In this document: positions 37,726 to 49,950 of the stretch, piece after piece
How the letters are laid out: every line of letters starts with the position of its first letter
Numbering within the stretch: the stretch's first letter is position 1
NCBI GenBank assembly: GCA_947579665.1
Contig: OX388348.1
Coordinates: forward strand, 15,810,001-15,874,000
Direction: 5' to 3'
Length of the DNA stretch: 64,000 bases
DNA from: Sympetrum striolatum
Taxonomy: Eukaryota > Arthropoda > Insecta > Odonata > Libellulidae
Program-made: the position numbers and the translations under genes
The notes under the pieces: model-generated
The model's input: only the letters and a program-made list of their open reading frames with translations
What the model was told of the DNA's origin: nothing
The model's database searches: none

Positions 37726-38599
37726 AGATAATTCTATATATTACGAAATTCTATACATGCATTTTTATGTAAACGGATATACGTAAATGAATTTTCAATG
37801 CGCCAATTATGACCTCGTAATGAATCACACTTATCAGATATGCAACCAGATGTCTACCTTTACTCCTGAGAATTTACTTTGTTAAAGATTCGTTAAAGTG
37901 CTCTCCTTTAGTCAATAGAATGTTCTATTTACACAAATAAAACATGTTTATCCACGTATAAATCGCTTTCAGATTTTTCCTCACGTTCTCCAAGAATTTT
38001 AGGCTCAATACAAAAGAAATTTCTTATAATATCTACTGGTCACAAAAGAAACCTGTAAATGGCAGAGAGATTTCCTTCCTCCTATTTCTTTTCTTCCGGA
38101 GGAAATTTTCACACTTTCGAAGCAGAAAAACCTTGATCGAAGTAGCAATCGGCCAGAGTGGCAAAAGTAGTGGTTTCTTTCAATTCTCGCTTTCACTTCC
38201 TAAACGAGATCTAATTTGGAATGAGAGATTTATCTCCTGACAAACTTCTAGATTACACAACAAGGAAACGAACTTTGGATTGAAAGCGAAGAAACAGCCT
38301 AGAAAATGTGGAAAAGAAAAAGAATAAAGCTCCTCAGATTGACAATCATGTTGAAGGGAAGGATTAAAAACCTAACAATTAAGTATACTGTTGCATTAGT
38401 AAATAAAATCCTTGTCCAGAAAAATCTGAATGAATAAATTTATAATATTGTCAGACTTAAAATGGATTATGGTAAGGTAACCTCTCTTATATTTAAATCA
38501 ACCTACGAATAAACTACGGACATAAATATATCCGATTGAGACATTATACATCCAAATAATTAAATCATTGTGGAGCTAAGTAAAGCGTAACTGAACACT
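37726..38599. other. AT-rich spacer, nothing recognised
   Basis: No repeat or gene recognised. A 63-codon minus frame (38005-38196) has no identifiable product. Confidence 0.45.
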
Positions 38600-39310
38600 C
38601 AAAAAGGTAATTTATATGGATTTAGCAATTAGTTTAATTTTGAAATCGATATGATTCACCTGATTTTAGTGTAAGACCATTTTCTGAACTAAAATATAAA
38701 TGGATGTTTTTTGACTGCATGAAATAATATAATACGTAATTCTTGATTTATGGTTTAAAAAAATAGCCAATAATATTTTTGATTCGGAAAATTTACGATT
38801 TAATTACAGATTAATGATAATTTCTCGAAGCTCCATCATATTAAACGTTTTATTAGGCCTGTAAACTCAGAGGTATAAGGTATATGGTTACAATCATTAG
38901 TTTAATCTTGCAATCGATATGATTCTCTCGTATTTCGTGGAAAGCTCTGTCGATTTAAATACAAGATAAACGAAATTAAATTAAATAATTCTTAATTTAT
39001 TCTTTAGTTTCAAATTTAGAAGATTAGAAGTTATATTTTGGATTTGAAAAACTCTATGGTTGATTCGTAGATCAATGATAATTGACAATCAATACAATTC
39101 CATCAAACAGTATGACTCATCAGTATTGCCTTTAAGCGCTGCGCTGATTTCAACTAATAATTTAAGAAATTTAATCAAATAAAATTAATTATAGATTAAT
39201 AGATCATCATTGAACTTTATAAAATTACTTTATGATATTTTTAATCGAACATCTCTGTGGCTTAATCGTAGATCAGTAAACACAGTACACAGTTCCGTCA
39301 TACAGTACCT
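38600..39310 (+). repeat. three degenerate tandem copies, period about 200-268 bp
   Basis: TTAGTTTAAT followed by CGATATGATT occurs at 38629 and 38897 (268 apart). A GATTAATGATAA-type block occurs at 38809, 39070 and, more degraded, 39271. Each is followed by a TCCATCATA, TCCATCAAACAGTA or TCCGTCATACAGTA block. The third copy is shorter and lacks its front part. No coding remains. It resembles an old satellite-like or locally duplicated unit. Confidence 0.65.
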
Positions 39311-42059
39311 CAAAAGGCTTCTAATATAATATAGAAATATGTCTAATATAAAACTGATAAATGCATATTAATATTTAATATGTATACCTGTGTATTATTA
39401 TTTTTACAGTTGTAGATTTACCAACGTCTCTCATTTTCATTGCTTTATTTTGTTTTACATGGATAACACTTATTTATTATTATGTCAGCTATGCTTATTT
39501 CATATAGGCGTAAGATACTTAAAATCTTAATCTTGCCAGAGCAAAAACGTTTTATTAATATTAGATTATGATGAAGTAAAGCTGATAGATGAAATAAAAC
39601 CGGAATTAAATCGTCATCCTTGCAAGGCGATTAAAACAGCGAAGACCGAGAGAGAAGCAACCCAAATTGGCAACCTTGCTCTCGTCGCATTATAGCCGAG
39701 GAGCACTTCCTCTGGAGACTGTGAAATCAGTTACCAACTTGATGAAGCGACGCCCTTGGAAATTCGTCGAAGGGAAAGGGCAACACGTCGGATGGTGACC
39801 CTACCGCCATCTGCTGCTTGAGGCGGGAAGTATTTTGTGGGGGGCGGCGTTGGGGGGGAGGAATCCCTAGGAATCTCTCCTGAATCGCACCTGCCGTTCC
39901 TCTCGCCGTGATGAGAATCCTCGTATTCAGATGGAGCATTCCGAGATGCGCGTCTCAACAGGTCAGAATCCCTATCTCCACTGCACAATGCTACGAGCGC
40001 TTTAAAATGGGGCGCGAATGTGCGGCCGATTGCGGGGAGCGACAGTCTTCTTTTTGCGGAGACTTGGCGCGTGCTCGCGGAGGATTTTGACTCGTATAAG
40101 AATGTCCACTCGGGTCCGGAGGATCGGTTAATGGGGCCGCGAGAGCTCGCTGGGGAGCGAGCGAGCCTTACAAGGAAACTTGGCTAAATTTCTCGCTTGA
40201 TGACCCAATCCAGCCCATCACCTGCTCCGCCGCGGAATCTATTTTTATCGTCCCTCGAACGGAATGGGGAATCTCAATCGCGGATTCTGCATCGAATTTC
40301 CGAGGGAAAACCAGTCTTTAGGAAAGTTATAGCTTAGGTACCATTTACAATGCGATGGTTGAATTTTACATGTGAAAAAACGAACATGATAATCCTCATG
40401 AAATGTATATTAATTATGCTCAATCATATTATTTATATCATCTGTAGTTATTTATTTGATGTTTATTGTTACATGGCTATTTATACATTTATTTTCCTCT
40501 ATCCTTATTAGCTTAAAGGAAAGACCCGATATTATGGTGTAAAGTTAAAGGGAGTTAACAGCAATCTTAATATTAACAACGGCTAAGGTTTCGCTGATAA
40601 TTGAAATTCAGATACCAGCTACAAAACCTAGAATTACTTTATATTATAATACTCTAATATTACCGGGACTCGATTACGAACTTGCTAATATATTCTTTAA
40701 TCGCCACTCCAAACCTAGCAAATAAATAAACTATGGACAGTACATGTTTCTTTATGTAATTTTTTTCGGTACTTATTATACTCTCCACTTTCTTTCACTC
40801 GAAGTGATCAAATTGGTTAATTATAACATACTTTGATGCGCTGTATGCTTTAAAAGATCAAATTTACCTTTTAATAAGCGATGAAGGTAGTAATTGCCTC
40901 AGAAAAATAATTAGCAAACATATTTACATTTATTTCACGTATAGTTAAATGTTAAGATTGTAACAATAAAATATTTATTTATATAATTTTTTTAAAGTTG
41001 TCCTACATAACGTTTGTAAGGGCTTTAGTCTAGAGGTCCATGACTACAATTATCACGTTAATTAAACAGATTTATTTATACAAAACCACTAAGAGCAGCA
41101 GATAATATATCCCACATAGCAACATTACTATGGGATGGTTATGCCATGTATCAAATCCCGGGAAATAATCTTTACTACTTTTATGATTTCGAATAAATAA
41201 ATTTGTTAAGTCAACTAGCTGTTGGACATCATGAATGTTAAACTATTGCAACTTTCGGAATTTATTATAATGGTATACTACTATATGAACACGATTTTAG
41301 TTACGTTACCATGGGAAGGAAACTGATAAAATTTAAACCCTTTTACGTTCGCTCTGATAAGTGAAAAATCGCATATGATAAAGATGAAAAATGGAAATTA
41401 CTTTATCATTCCATCCATACTCGAGGGATAGGTAAAGCGGTTGCAACTCTGCGGACCGCATTCCGATTTAATTATGTAATATTTATCATTCTGTTGGTCA
41501 CTTACAGAGGCTCATTTATCATCTGAATCGAATATGCACAAGCACTCATGTCTCCTTTCTCATCAAGAATCTTGGCTCTGCGGTGAAGTGGTTTGGAATT
41601 ATGGTGTCGCGGATTGGATAATGACAAGGTACGTGTATTTGCCATTTTAACTATGAAAAGATTTTTCTTCGTCAAAACACTTCATTGTATTCTATTTTTG
41701 GTTTATATTCCAATACTCAAAGCATTTTTACAGAAAATGTATTTTTAATATACTTGTATATGCCGAGAAACACATCAAATTTGAATTAAAGTGACGGCAA
41801 TCCTCGTAAGAGATTTATTTCTTTTGGGATGCCTAATTTCACGAATTATTTGTTAATATTTTAAAAATAGGAAAATATTTTAAAAGCATGTATCTATCTT
41901 TTTTTAAGGAAAAATAAATATAATTATTATTGTTTATAAACTGTTTGTATATAGCGTCCTTGGTTAAATTCCTTCTCAAATAAAATATCTTTCTTTGCCA
42001 TACTTTAAAAAGCTCCAAATCATCCCATATCCTTCTGTTTACATACATGATCCATTTCC
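39311..42059. other. AT-rich DNA with a strong GC-richer island at 39600-40340
   Basis: The island is the most GC-rich and CpG-dense part of the window. It holds a G-quadruplex motif (39839-39861), a CTCF-like motif on the minus strand (39804-39817) and two CAGGTG cores (one at 39888-39893). Overlapping frames of 60-85 codons on both strands have no identifiable content. The rest of the interval is AT-rich. A CAAATCCCGGG string near 41150 resembles a decayed B box but has no A box. Confidence 0.4.
39839..39861 (+). other. potential G-quadruplex
   Basis: G-runs of 6 (39839-39844), 2, 7 (39852-39858) and 2 are separated by loops of 1-4 bases. The long runs can each supply two G-tracts, so a three-tier fold is possible. 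Confidence 0.5.
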
Positions 42060-42415
42060 TAACATTAAAGATAACATGGCTGCATAACTACAAATTCAGA
42101 AATCTATAGCAATCATACAAGATCAAAAAAAAGTACAAAAGTTTTAAGAGAAAGGTAAAACAGTTATTTGTTGAAGGATCCTTCTACTCAGTGGGAGAGT
42201 GCATGAAATGTGCAGCCAGAAATATGAATTAATATGTACTACATAATAGATTATTATATTATTTATATTGTATCTATTGTATTATAAAATAGTTTATATT
42301 GAAACTGTATTGCATGCTTATATAATTGTAAATATCTACCATTATATGGATGAATATTGTTCACAAGTCGATGTGATATGTATTTTGCTTATGGAGAATA
42401 AATAATAAACTAAAC
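42060..42415 (+). mobile_element. LINE 3' end: last codons of the polyprotein plus 3' UTR
   Basis: The frame through 42143-42199 reads FKRKVKQLFVEGSFYSVGE and ends at TAA 42230-42232. This FKRK-L..FYS(V/I).E(F/C) pattern is the usual close of the reverse-transcriptase ORF in many insect non-LTR retrotransposons. One in-frame stop (42107-42109) lies upstream, so the copy is dead. The 3' UTR of about 180 bases is AT-rich and contains AATAAA (42397-42402) followed by an AATAATAAAC tail. The catalytic core is missing, so this is a 5'-truncated insertion. Clade is uncertain between Jockey- and CR1-like. Confidence 0.6.
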
Positions 42416-42659
42416 TTCCTTATTTTTATACATTTTATTACTAAGGTACAACCTTATTTACTGCTAAGATATGCCTTAAAGAAAAGACTTACAGATTAAA
42501 ATGATATTTCCAACTTTATAATAAAAACAAAACGTGCAAAATCAGGAAGAAAATAGGCAGAACTATTTAATCAAGATATTAAATACAAAGTTGGGTTGGT
42601 ATTTAAAATTTTAGATACTACCTTTGAAAGATTTAAACAACCTTAATATTTCACAATCA

Positions 42660-43150
42660 TATGCGGGGATTTCTAGAAAGGAGCATCTCTCTTCGGTATT
42701 TCATTAATGTTTTATTGTTTTAGTTTCGCATGTTTGTGCACGTGCCAAAGAATCTCACAAAAGTACCCTTAAAAGCATGGAAAAGGATATACAATACTTG
42801 CGATGGAGGTCCAATTATTCTTCTTTTTTAATCCGTTTCTAAGGGTACTTAACGATTTGCCCCAATTTCTTGGGTAAGCAGGTTGGCTGTCTGCATGGAC
42901 TTGAGAAACTAAATATATGCCCTCCATTATTTCAACTTTCTTTAATGACGCTTCAAAATTCCTAACTTCCCAAAAAGAAAATTTACCTTTCGAAGCGTTT
43001 TCTTATAATACCTGCAGTCATTAAACAGAACATCGAAAATCTTGAAGGAGTTTTTTCATGTAGACTGCCTTCCTAATGATTTGCCCTAATTTCTTTGTAA
43101 GCAAGTAATCCGCTTTTGAAGCTTATGAAAGTTAAATTTACTTTAATCTT
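42660..43150 (+). repeat. degenerate two-copy duplication, period about 224 bp
   Basis: GATTTGCCCCAATTTCTTGGGTAAGCAGG (from 42854, read here only as a landmark) recurs as a GATTTGCCCTAATTTCTTTG block from 43078. Both are followed by a GAAAC/GAAAG..TAAAT block. Upstream parts match only loosely. Confidence 0.5.
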
Positions 43151-43514
43151 ATTTATTTACGCATACATTAATTATCGAATCTCCTGTCCTACAATTAATG
43201 TATGAATTTACAATTGAACTTAGAAGTGCACGTGTATTACGGGACCTTACCGATAGCCCTGAAGGCCTAAAAAAGAACCATGACAAATTTCGATTGGTCA
43301 ATCTCATGATTCAATCTATAATTATATTAATATAAATTATGATTGCGAATGAAAAATTTTTGCCATACAAATACATTATTGTATTGCTTAATTCTTTTAG
43401 CATATACAGTTAATTTAATCTACTGAAAATTCTAAAGTATTTAATTATTACTCTAATTGTATTTACCAGAATCTACCAGAAGAATAAGTCTAAAATCTTC
43501 TTTTTTTTCTAATT

Positions 43515-43625
43515 TCCTAAAAGTGCTTCGATAGCTTAGGTCATTTTGCACGTGTGCTTCTAACGGTAATCGTATTGATTTCACTAATGTTTAAGAGGCT
43601 ACCCACTTGGCTATCCGGGGAACCT
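43515..43625 (-). mobile_element. tRNA-derived SINE, minus strand, with intact A box
   Basis: On the minus strand TAGCCAAGTGGGTAG (43599-43613) fits the Pol III A box consensus TRGCNNAGYNGG at all 12 positions. A decayed B box (CAATACGATTACC, 43565-43577) follows at roughly the expected distance. Then comes the 28-base segment (43523-43550) shared with 8165-8192, which I read as SINE body. There is no acceptor pairing, so it is not a tRNA gene. Confidence 0.5.
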
Positions 43626-43789
43626 GTAAGTCTAATTTCAGCGAAATAAGAGCAAATAAAAATATGCCTGACTGCTCTAGCTGTCGATGTGTTTTCTTGA
43701 TTAAAAATCCCTATTTAACGAAATTCTCTTCGTAAATAAAATAAATAACTAAAGATTGCTAAAATAACTTCCACAAATTGTCTAAAATG

Positions 43790-44575
43790 TTTAGATCATT
43801 CCTTTATTTTGGCCGACCTCAAATAACAATGATGGTTCTGAGATTGTAATCGACTGAAGAAAATGATTAAAAACAGCCATATTTCTTCGACTCAGCAACA
43901 TGCTGCTTGCCTTATGAGTAAAAAAATAATTAAACTGAAACAATACTGCTGAGTACTTGACTCAGTTATCACTTTAATTCTGAGTCCAGGCTCTAGAATT
44001 CGAATCGTACATTTTGAATTCTGAATCCTGTATCAAGAATTCGAATCATACATATCAATTTTATTAAATTTTTAGCTTATTCTCTTTCTATGGGGAAATT
44101 CCCAACCTTTTAATAAGTATAATGGTTCTGAGATGGAATAAAATTATTAAAAACATATTTAATTGCAACTTAATTTCTTTAATTCTGCGGCATGCTGATC
44201 GCCTTGCGAATGTAAAAATAAATACTTGAATCGGGAGGCAACCTAATTCCGAAACCTGTATCAAGAATTGGAAGCGAACATATATAATTCCGAATCCTGT
44301 ATCAATAATTCTAATCTTACGTACCAACTATATACAATTTTTAACTCATTCCTTCATTTTGACCAATATGAAATAACTATTATGCTTCTGAGATATTCAA
44401 TTAAATATAATAATTAAAAACATATTAAATTTCAAATAAACATAACTCCTTGAATCTGCAACATGCTGCTTGCCTTACCGTAAAATTAATAAGCTAGAAC
44501 CAAACGTAATACTTGAAACGGTAGGCATTTTAATTCCGAAACCTGTATCAAGAATTCGATTCAAACATATATTTC
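43790..44575 (+). repeat. three-copy tandem array with an internal short repeat
   Basis: Landmarks recur in the same order: GGTTCTGAGA (43834, 44124; GCTTCTGAGA at 44384), CATGCTG (43899, 44191, 44462), and CCTGTATCAA (44027, 44255, 44296, 44542). Spacing is 260-292 bases. The CCTGTATCAAGAATTCGAAT-type block is doubled inside copy 2 (44255 and 44296). The 79-codon minus frame at 44088-44327 lies inside the array and is not a gene. Confidence 0.75.
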
Positions 44576-47500
44576 TTCGAAGCGCACTCTGATTTACCCA
44601 ACAGCAGATTGGAAAACACACTCACTGCGACGCAAAACTCAGGAATTGCTTTCCAGGAAAATTTCATCCGTAAGGCTGAACGTATCCTATCGTGGAACAT
44701 TTCTTTGGGAGCGGGGAAGCCGATGCTCACCTAATGATACAGAATACGGAGAACAAGGGACGAAAAAATGCTTTCTCTACGGTACACCTGCGAAGACACA
44801 TTTTTAAGGAATTTCTTCCGAGAAAATCTCGTATAATGTAAGACGCTTGTAGAGAATAAGCGCAGGAATTGCCTAAAACGTCGATTCTACCAGTCGATCT
44901 GAAAACTCGGAGGGACAAATTATGCGAAATATATTTACAAAATAGAATAAAGGCAAGCGCTGAGGCTAAGAGATTCACCAGATGGAGTATATTGCTAGAT
45001 TTTCATTAAATCATACCGAAAAAAATAAGGAAGTATATATGTAAGTTTTTATACAAAATTGTATCATGTCAGATCATTAGGACAGAATCATTTTTCATCA
45101 ACGTATTTCAAACGTTGTTCGTAGGAACGAGATTCATATTTACAACTGTTTGTGCAAGCGTAAAATATAAATTGAGATCCATTATATTGTGTGTAAGTAA
45201 TCTGAAAGAACCATTTAAAAAGCTCTATCGCAGATTTATGCTGTTCATAGTGTTTGTGTGGTTTCTGTTACTCAGATTTATCATTATCATTACACTGACG
45301 TCATGAAGATACATCAAAACACGACACAATCCATTCATCCCGACAAGATCATAGATTTCAGTCGATGATTAATAATGAGGATATGCCGATGTAAGATGTG
45401 TAATCATAACAAGGACATACTTAAAATACATATTAAATGAAGAAAAGAAAAATGTGTTACGTTTCAACAGTAAGAAACACACGAGGCATCCCAATAATAA
45501 GAAGCAGTCATCACATGCAATGGCAATCTGGAACGTTTTGACTTTTCTAGCGGATATGAAAAGAAGTCAACTTCCGCAGATATACTGGACTTACCAGCTA
45601 ATGGACATGTAAAACAGAACGATACTATAACATAGAAGAATTAAACAGTGGTTTTAACGGTAACCCCTGATCACTCTCAGAAACAACTCGGGAATGGGGA
45701 GTAATGGTAACACATTTACAAAGGAGGATGAACGGTAAATAATAATGCTAGTTAAAAGACATCATCAAAATAAGATGGATATTTCGCAATATATATTTAT
45801 TTCGTATTTTGTGCACCAATGGTTATATTGTTTACCAAAAATCGATTCATAGGTTAACGGAAGAAAAAAATGAGACAGAATGGTATGATAAATTCCGGGG
45901 GATGGAAAAAAGGAAGCCAAAATAATTACTGCCGCTTTAATGACGGTGATTCACGACTGCAATGGAGCCATTGATTTGGCTGTCACAAATGAATCCTACG
46001 ACGGAGAATCTTTGGAAGGGAATAAATCCTTTTTCCAGGAGGTTTACAACGGGAAAGCCGAACTTAAATATCCCAAAGAAGGTGAAACTCATTTTCATTA
46101 CATTGAGACCAAAAAAATGACTTTGGTTCATAACGAAAGATATATTTACACTCGAATATTCTATTTAAGATGCAAATTTAATACAGTTAAAAACTAGATG
46201 AAGGAAAGAAGAACATACCTCTGAATATAACGAGTACAATCTTTAATTCTGCGCATTTCCTCTGTGCAATACGTCTGATTCATAAATGCTAACAGTCAAC
46301 TTAATACATTAATTTACTCGGCGAACGAATTTTATAGCACTTTTCAGTAGACATTTTGCATCGAGCAATTCTCTGCATATATCCCTATTCAGCCCTACAA
46401 GAGCAGTTTTCAATCCAAAAGAATATATTTAATGTACTCTGACCGCAATCATTTCATTCACAATCCCTTTAACGTTGTCCTATTCTCTGGACTCACGTGA
46501 AGAGCACGGAATTTTTTTGCTTTCCAGTTCTACTCTCTATATAGAGCCGAGAGTACTCTGCATATTAATAAAAAGGAAGAACTCCATCCCGTTTCTGCAT
46601 ATCTATGATGCATGACTTAAAGCAGTAACGTAACAATCAAATAACATAACATTCTCTATAAATATTTCCACATTTTGTGATACAAAGGGTATAAGCAAAA
46701 TAAAAAAATTAGCTCTTAAATATCACTTGTCAAAGTAATGGTATCAGGTGAAATTAAAAAGAAAATCATCCTGATTGCTCAAGAGAAAAGAAACCAACTT
46801 GGAAGATTCCACTTATTCCCACATCAGACTCTTGCTGTAGACTTGTGTGGTTTATCATAAAGAAATAACTTTTAGTTGCACTACATAGTAAGTTATCTTC
46901 GCAAATTTTTTGTTTATACATTTAAATAAGCTATCCTTGGGAGGCATACATATCGTTTTGCTTGATAATAATATTACTAACAATTTACTCCGCAATTATT
47001 CAACTAGACTGACCGGTCGATCAAACATTATCATCAGCAAAGCTTCTGGTGTACAAAATGTCACATTTGCAAAATGCAGAAATACCAAGGAAAATGAGAG
47101 TCATATTTCAGAAGAGATTCTTGAACTTCACAATGCGTTTCCTTTAGCTTAACTGCAATTATCCATTTTCAAAAAGTACTAGGCTGTAACGTGAAAACGC
47201 GCTAAGGTACTCCCGGTTCACTCAACGTCTTAAACTGTTATCTATCTTAGCATTTGTCCTTGATTGTCTAAGTTAGTTTTTCCCCCTTTATTTTGAAATG
47301 TATCAAATATTTCTTTTTCTCCTCAGAATAAACGATTATAATTGTTGCCGATCCAGTGAATGTACATCTTTTCAATTTAAACTTTTAATCAAGGAGTATT
47401 TTTCCATTACCACAGTTATAATGTGATTATTGTATCTATATCTAGTTCTTTATGTCTAATATTTTTTAAATTTTGTTTGAATCCAAAAATTTGACCCAAG

Positions 47501-48136
47501 TTTATAGCATCAGATACTTGAAGGTTTGTCTGTATATGTTGATATACATTTCTAGATTTAAGTTAGTTGCAGTTAATGATATAACTGTTGCAATATATTT
47601 TCACAATTGTATATTGCAATTATTACTAATTAAATATTGTAAAATTTGCTTTTAAAATCTCTAAATGTTAGATGGAAGATAGAAATTTTTGACTTAACTT
47701 CATTATAAGAGTAAAATAATAATAATATTTGCACCATCATTCAGTAAAACACAGAGATCAAACGCCGCATTCAATACCGTGGAAACATTTCAACGAACGC
47801 TAGAGCGCTTTCCACGAGTATTTCACTCGGGTGCATTTTACGACGCGGGCACCGAATGTCAAAGATTCACGAGAGCATTGGGCTGCACCATTCGCCACCA
47901 AATAACATTAGAGCATTTAGCGTTCCGCTCAGACGATCATAATCTCATTGGGAGCGAAAGAGGCAATGGAAACGGCGATAGGTAATTGGGTCAAGAGGGG
48001 AAAAGTGAAAGTCGGTCGGAGATACGGAGAGAAAGAAGTGGGTGAAGGAGCGGATTCGAGCTGATATTAAGAGGAGACCTTTGCGAGGCAAAAAGATTTT
48101 CGCAGCAGAGAGAAAGGGGTGTGATAAGTTGTGAAC
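44576..48136. other. non-coding stretch, no supported gene
   Basis: GC rises mildly at 44570-44990 and 47770-48060. Frames at 45940-46197 (85 codons) and 46910-47152 (80 codons) look less compositionally biased than most, but I recognise no domain and see no supporting splice or translation context. A 12-bp palindrome CTCTATATAGAG lies near 46534. Nothing else found. Confidence 0.4.
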
Positions 48137-48223
48137 CGACAATTCAGAGTACGACAATTCACAGTGCGACAACTCATCGGACCCGACAACTTACCGTGCG
48201 ACAACTGACCGGACGACAGCTCC
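48137..48223 (+). repeat. 15-bp minisatellite, about 5.7 units
   Basis: Units start at 48137, 48152, 48167, 48184, 48199 and 48214, each opening with CGACAA(T/C)T or CGACAGCT. Lengths are 15, 15, 17, 15 and 15 bases. The 15-base period leaves short open frames on the minus strand that should not be taken as genes. Confidence 0.85.
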
Positions 48224-48349
48224 TTGCGCGAACAATAGATCACTACGAGAATTGAAATAATATTCATGAGTGTTCTATCTTTTGGTAGGTTCATTTACAT
48301 TCAAAAATCCAAATTAAGTGCCACCTCTCACATTACCTTACAGCAAACC

Positions 48350-48648
48350 CCACCCCTTATGTCATTCACATCGTTTGCCTTTGTCTTCCTCTCTGTTTAT
48401 CCCCCTGAATTCTACCCTCAATCACAAAGTTTACCAATCCCTCTCCCCTCAATATTAAACCCACTCATTTCTTCTGTCGATGCTTAATTACTTCAAATAA
48501 AGCCATCTCCTCCCCAACCTTATCCAGCACCTCAGTGTTTTTTTCCGATCAACCCAACTTTTTCCATTCTTCCATTCCACATTACGAAGGCCTCCAAACG
48601 TTTGAATTCCTCCTTTCTTTAAGTCCATGTTTCACACCCATAAAGCAG
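48350..48648 (-). mobile_element. LINE reverse-transcriptase ORF C-terminus, frameshifted
   Basis: Reading the minus strand from 48648 downward gives LLYGCETWTLKK (48648 to about 48613), then in the next frame EEFKRLEAF and MEKV, then EVLDKVGEEMALFEVIKHRQ, a stop where a Trp would be expected, LRGEGLVNFVIEGRI, and RGRQRQT. This order (YGCETW, KRLEAFEMW, RRRQ..W.GH.LR, EGR..G.R.RGR) is typical of the region after the reverse transcriptase core in RTE-like and related insect non-LTR elements. At least two frame changes and several stops show a dead copy. The core with the YADD motif is absent from the adjacent DNA. The 185-codon plus-strand frame starting at 48627 begins inside this element in antisense and is rejected. 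Confidence 0.75.
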
Positions 48649-49950
48649 TAAACTCCAAACCAACGAGAAGTATCGAAAAAACGATGGAGGGAAGTGATCT
48701 CAAAAACAGATCATTACTTTCGGTCGTTTTCCCCAGGTTATTAAAGGGGTTAATATGGTATATTAAGCGAAGATGGTGTCGTTACAACCCCTGCCATACG
48801 TCTCGGGGTAAATATCTAAATTTAAAAAAAAGCGGGGTGGAACAGTTTCGGAGGAGAAACCGGAAAAGATTGGGGCGTTCTCGAAGGCTAAATTATAAGA
48901 GAAGGGAGAAAATGACGGCTGAGAGTGATGAGGAAAAAATTCGAAAGATACGCGAAATTGCCGTAAAACAAAAGGAACTTTTTTCCACAAATGTTAAGCG
49001 AGGATTCGGGGAGCGTTCATGTCATCCGAAGGCCATTTGTCAACCGAACATTTCCTCTAAGGCTTTCGGAATAACCGGCGATGGGCTTTCGATTGCTAGG
49101 AATCTTAAAGGATGTATCCTTAGGACAGATGATAACATACGGCGGTTAATTGACAAATTAGAATATTTTATTTCTTGGTGGTAATATTTCTCACGAGTAA
49201 AACTTTCTCGATCATAAACGCTTTTAAACGTACCGCTCCATTGATTTCCCACCACATGGGCTAAATTACCACAGAAAACCCTTTTCAGAACAATAAATTG
49301 AAACTTCCATATAGCAGTTGATTTATCTACTAGTTAATAGACACTCTGCTTGTACAAAAATTCATTTGACTATGTTTTGTTTAGTTTAACAAGCTAATTA
49401 GCTGTCAATAGGAAAAGATTTTGCATATCTTTTATACTTAAAAAGATTGGTTTTCTAATAGATAAACATTTTCTGAGTCATTCATTCATCTTTCAGCGAA
49501 ATCCTTTCCTTGAAAATATTCCATTACTAACAATAAAGGCACGATACATAATATTTCTTTATTTCTACAGCATAAATCCCATTCGGAAAAAAAATGTTTC
49601 GAAGGATGGAAAAATTAAGGCAATTCTAATTTGAGGATGATGAAGGAATGGCATTACTGAGAAAAAATAATTTTATTTGATTGAGTTAAATATAAAAACC
49701 GATACTTTGAATAGATGGTTTAATTGAAACATTAATCGTGCTTTGTGTTTACAACCACGAAAACCTCACGGAAGTTATATCTATTTTATCATGATTCACG
49801 CAAATTCGAATTAAAAATGATATTCTACGAAATAATGAACTTCTTTATTAAATTTTAGTTCATTTAATAATCATTTCAATTGTTAAGGGTCAATATTTCC
49901 TATTTAAATTTTGTAAAGATAAAGTCTGCAAGAGATATAAACAAACTTAA
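48649..49950. other. spacer between mobile elements
   Basis: 48650-49260 is GC-richer and free of stops in one plus frame up to 49184, but the predicted protein is basic, unrecognised and starts in antisense LINE sequence. From 49260 to the TTAA at 49947 the DNA is AT-rich with nothing recognised. Confidence 0.4.

Noticed and set aside
41145..41160. B box of another SINE
   Set aside because: CAAATCCCGGG is only a partial match and has no A box at a suitable distance.
45940..46197. 85-codon frame with fairly balanced codon content
   Set aside because: No recognised homologue or motif and no splice or translation context. A protein search could reopen it.
48137..48223. CRISPR-like array
   Set aside because: Units are 15-17 bases with no unique spacers; it is a minisatellite in animal-type DNA.
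48627..49184. 185-codon plus-strand open frame, the longest in the window
   Set aside because: It begins inside an antisense LINE fragment, encodes a basic protein with no motif I recognise, and lies in GC-richer DNA where stops are rarer.
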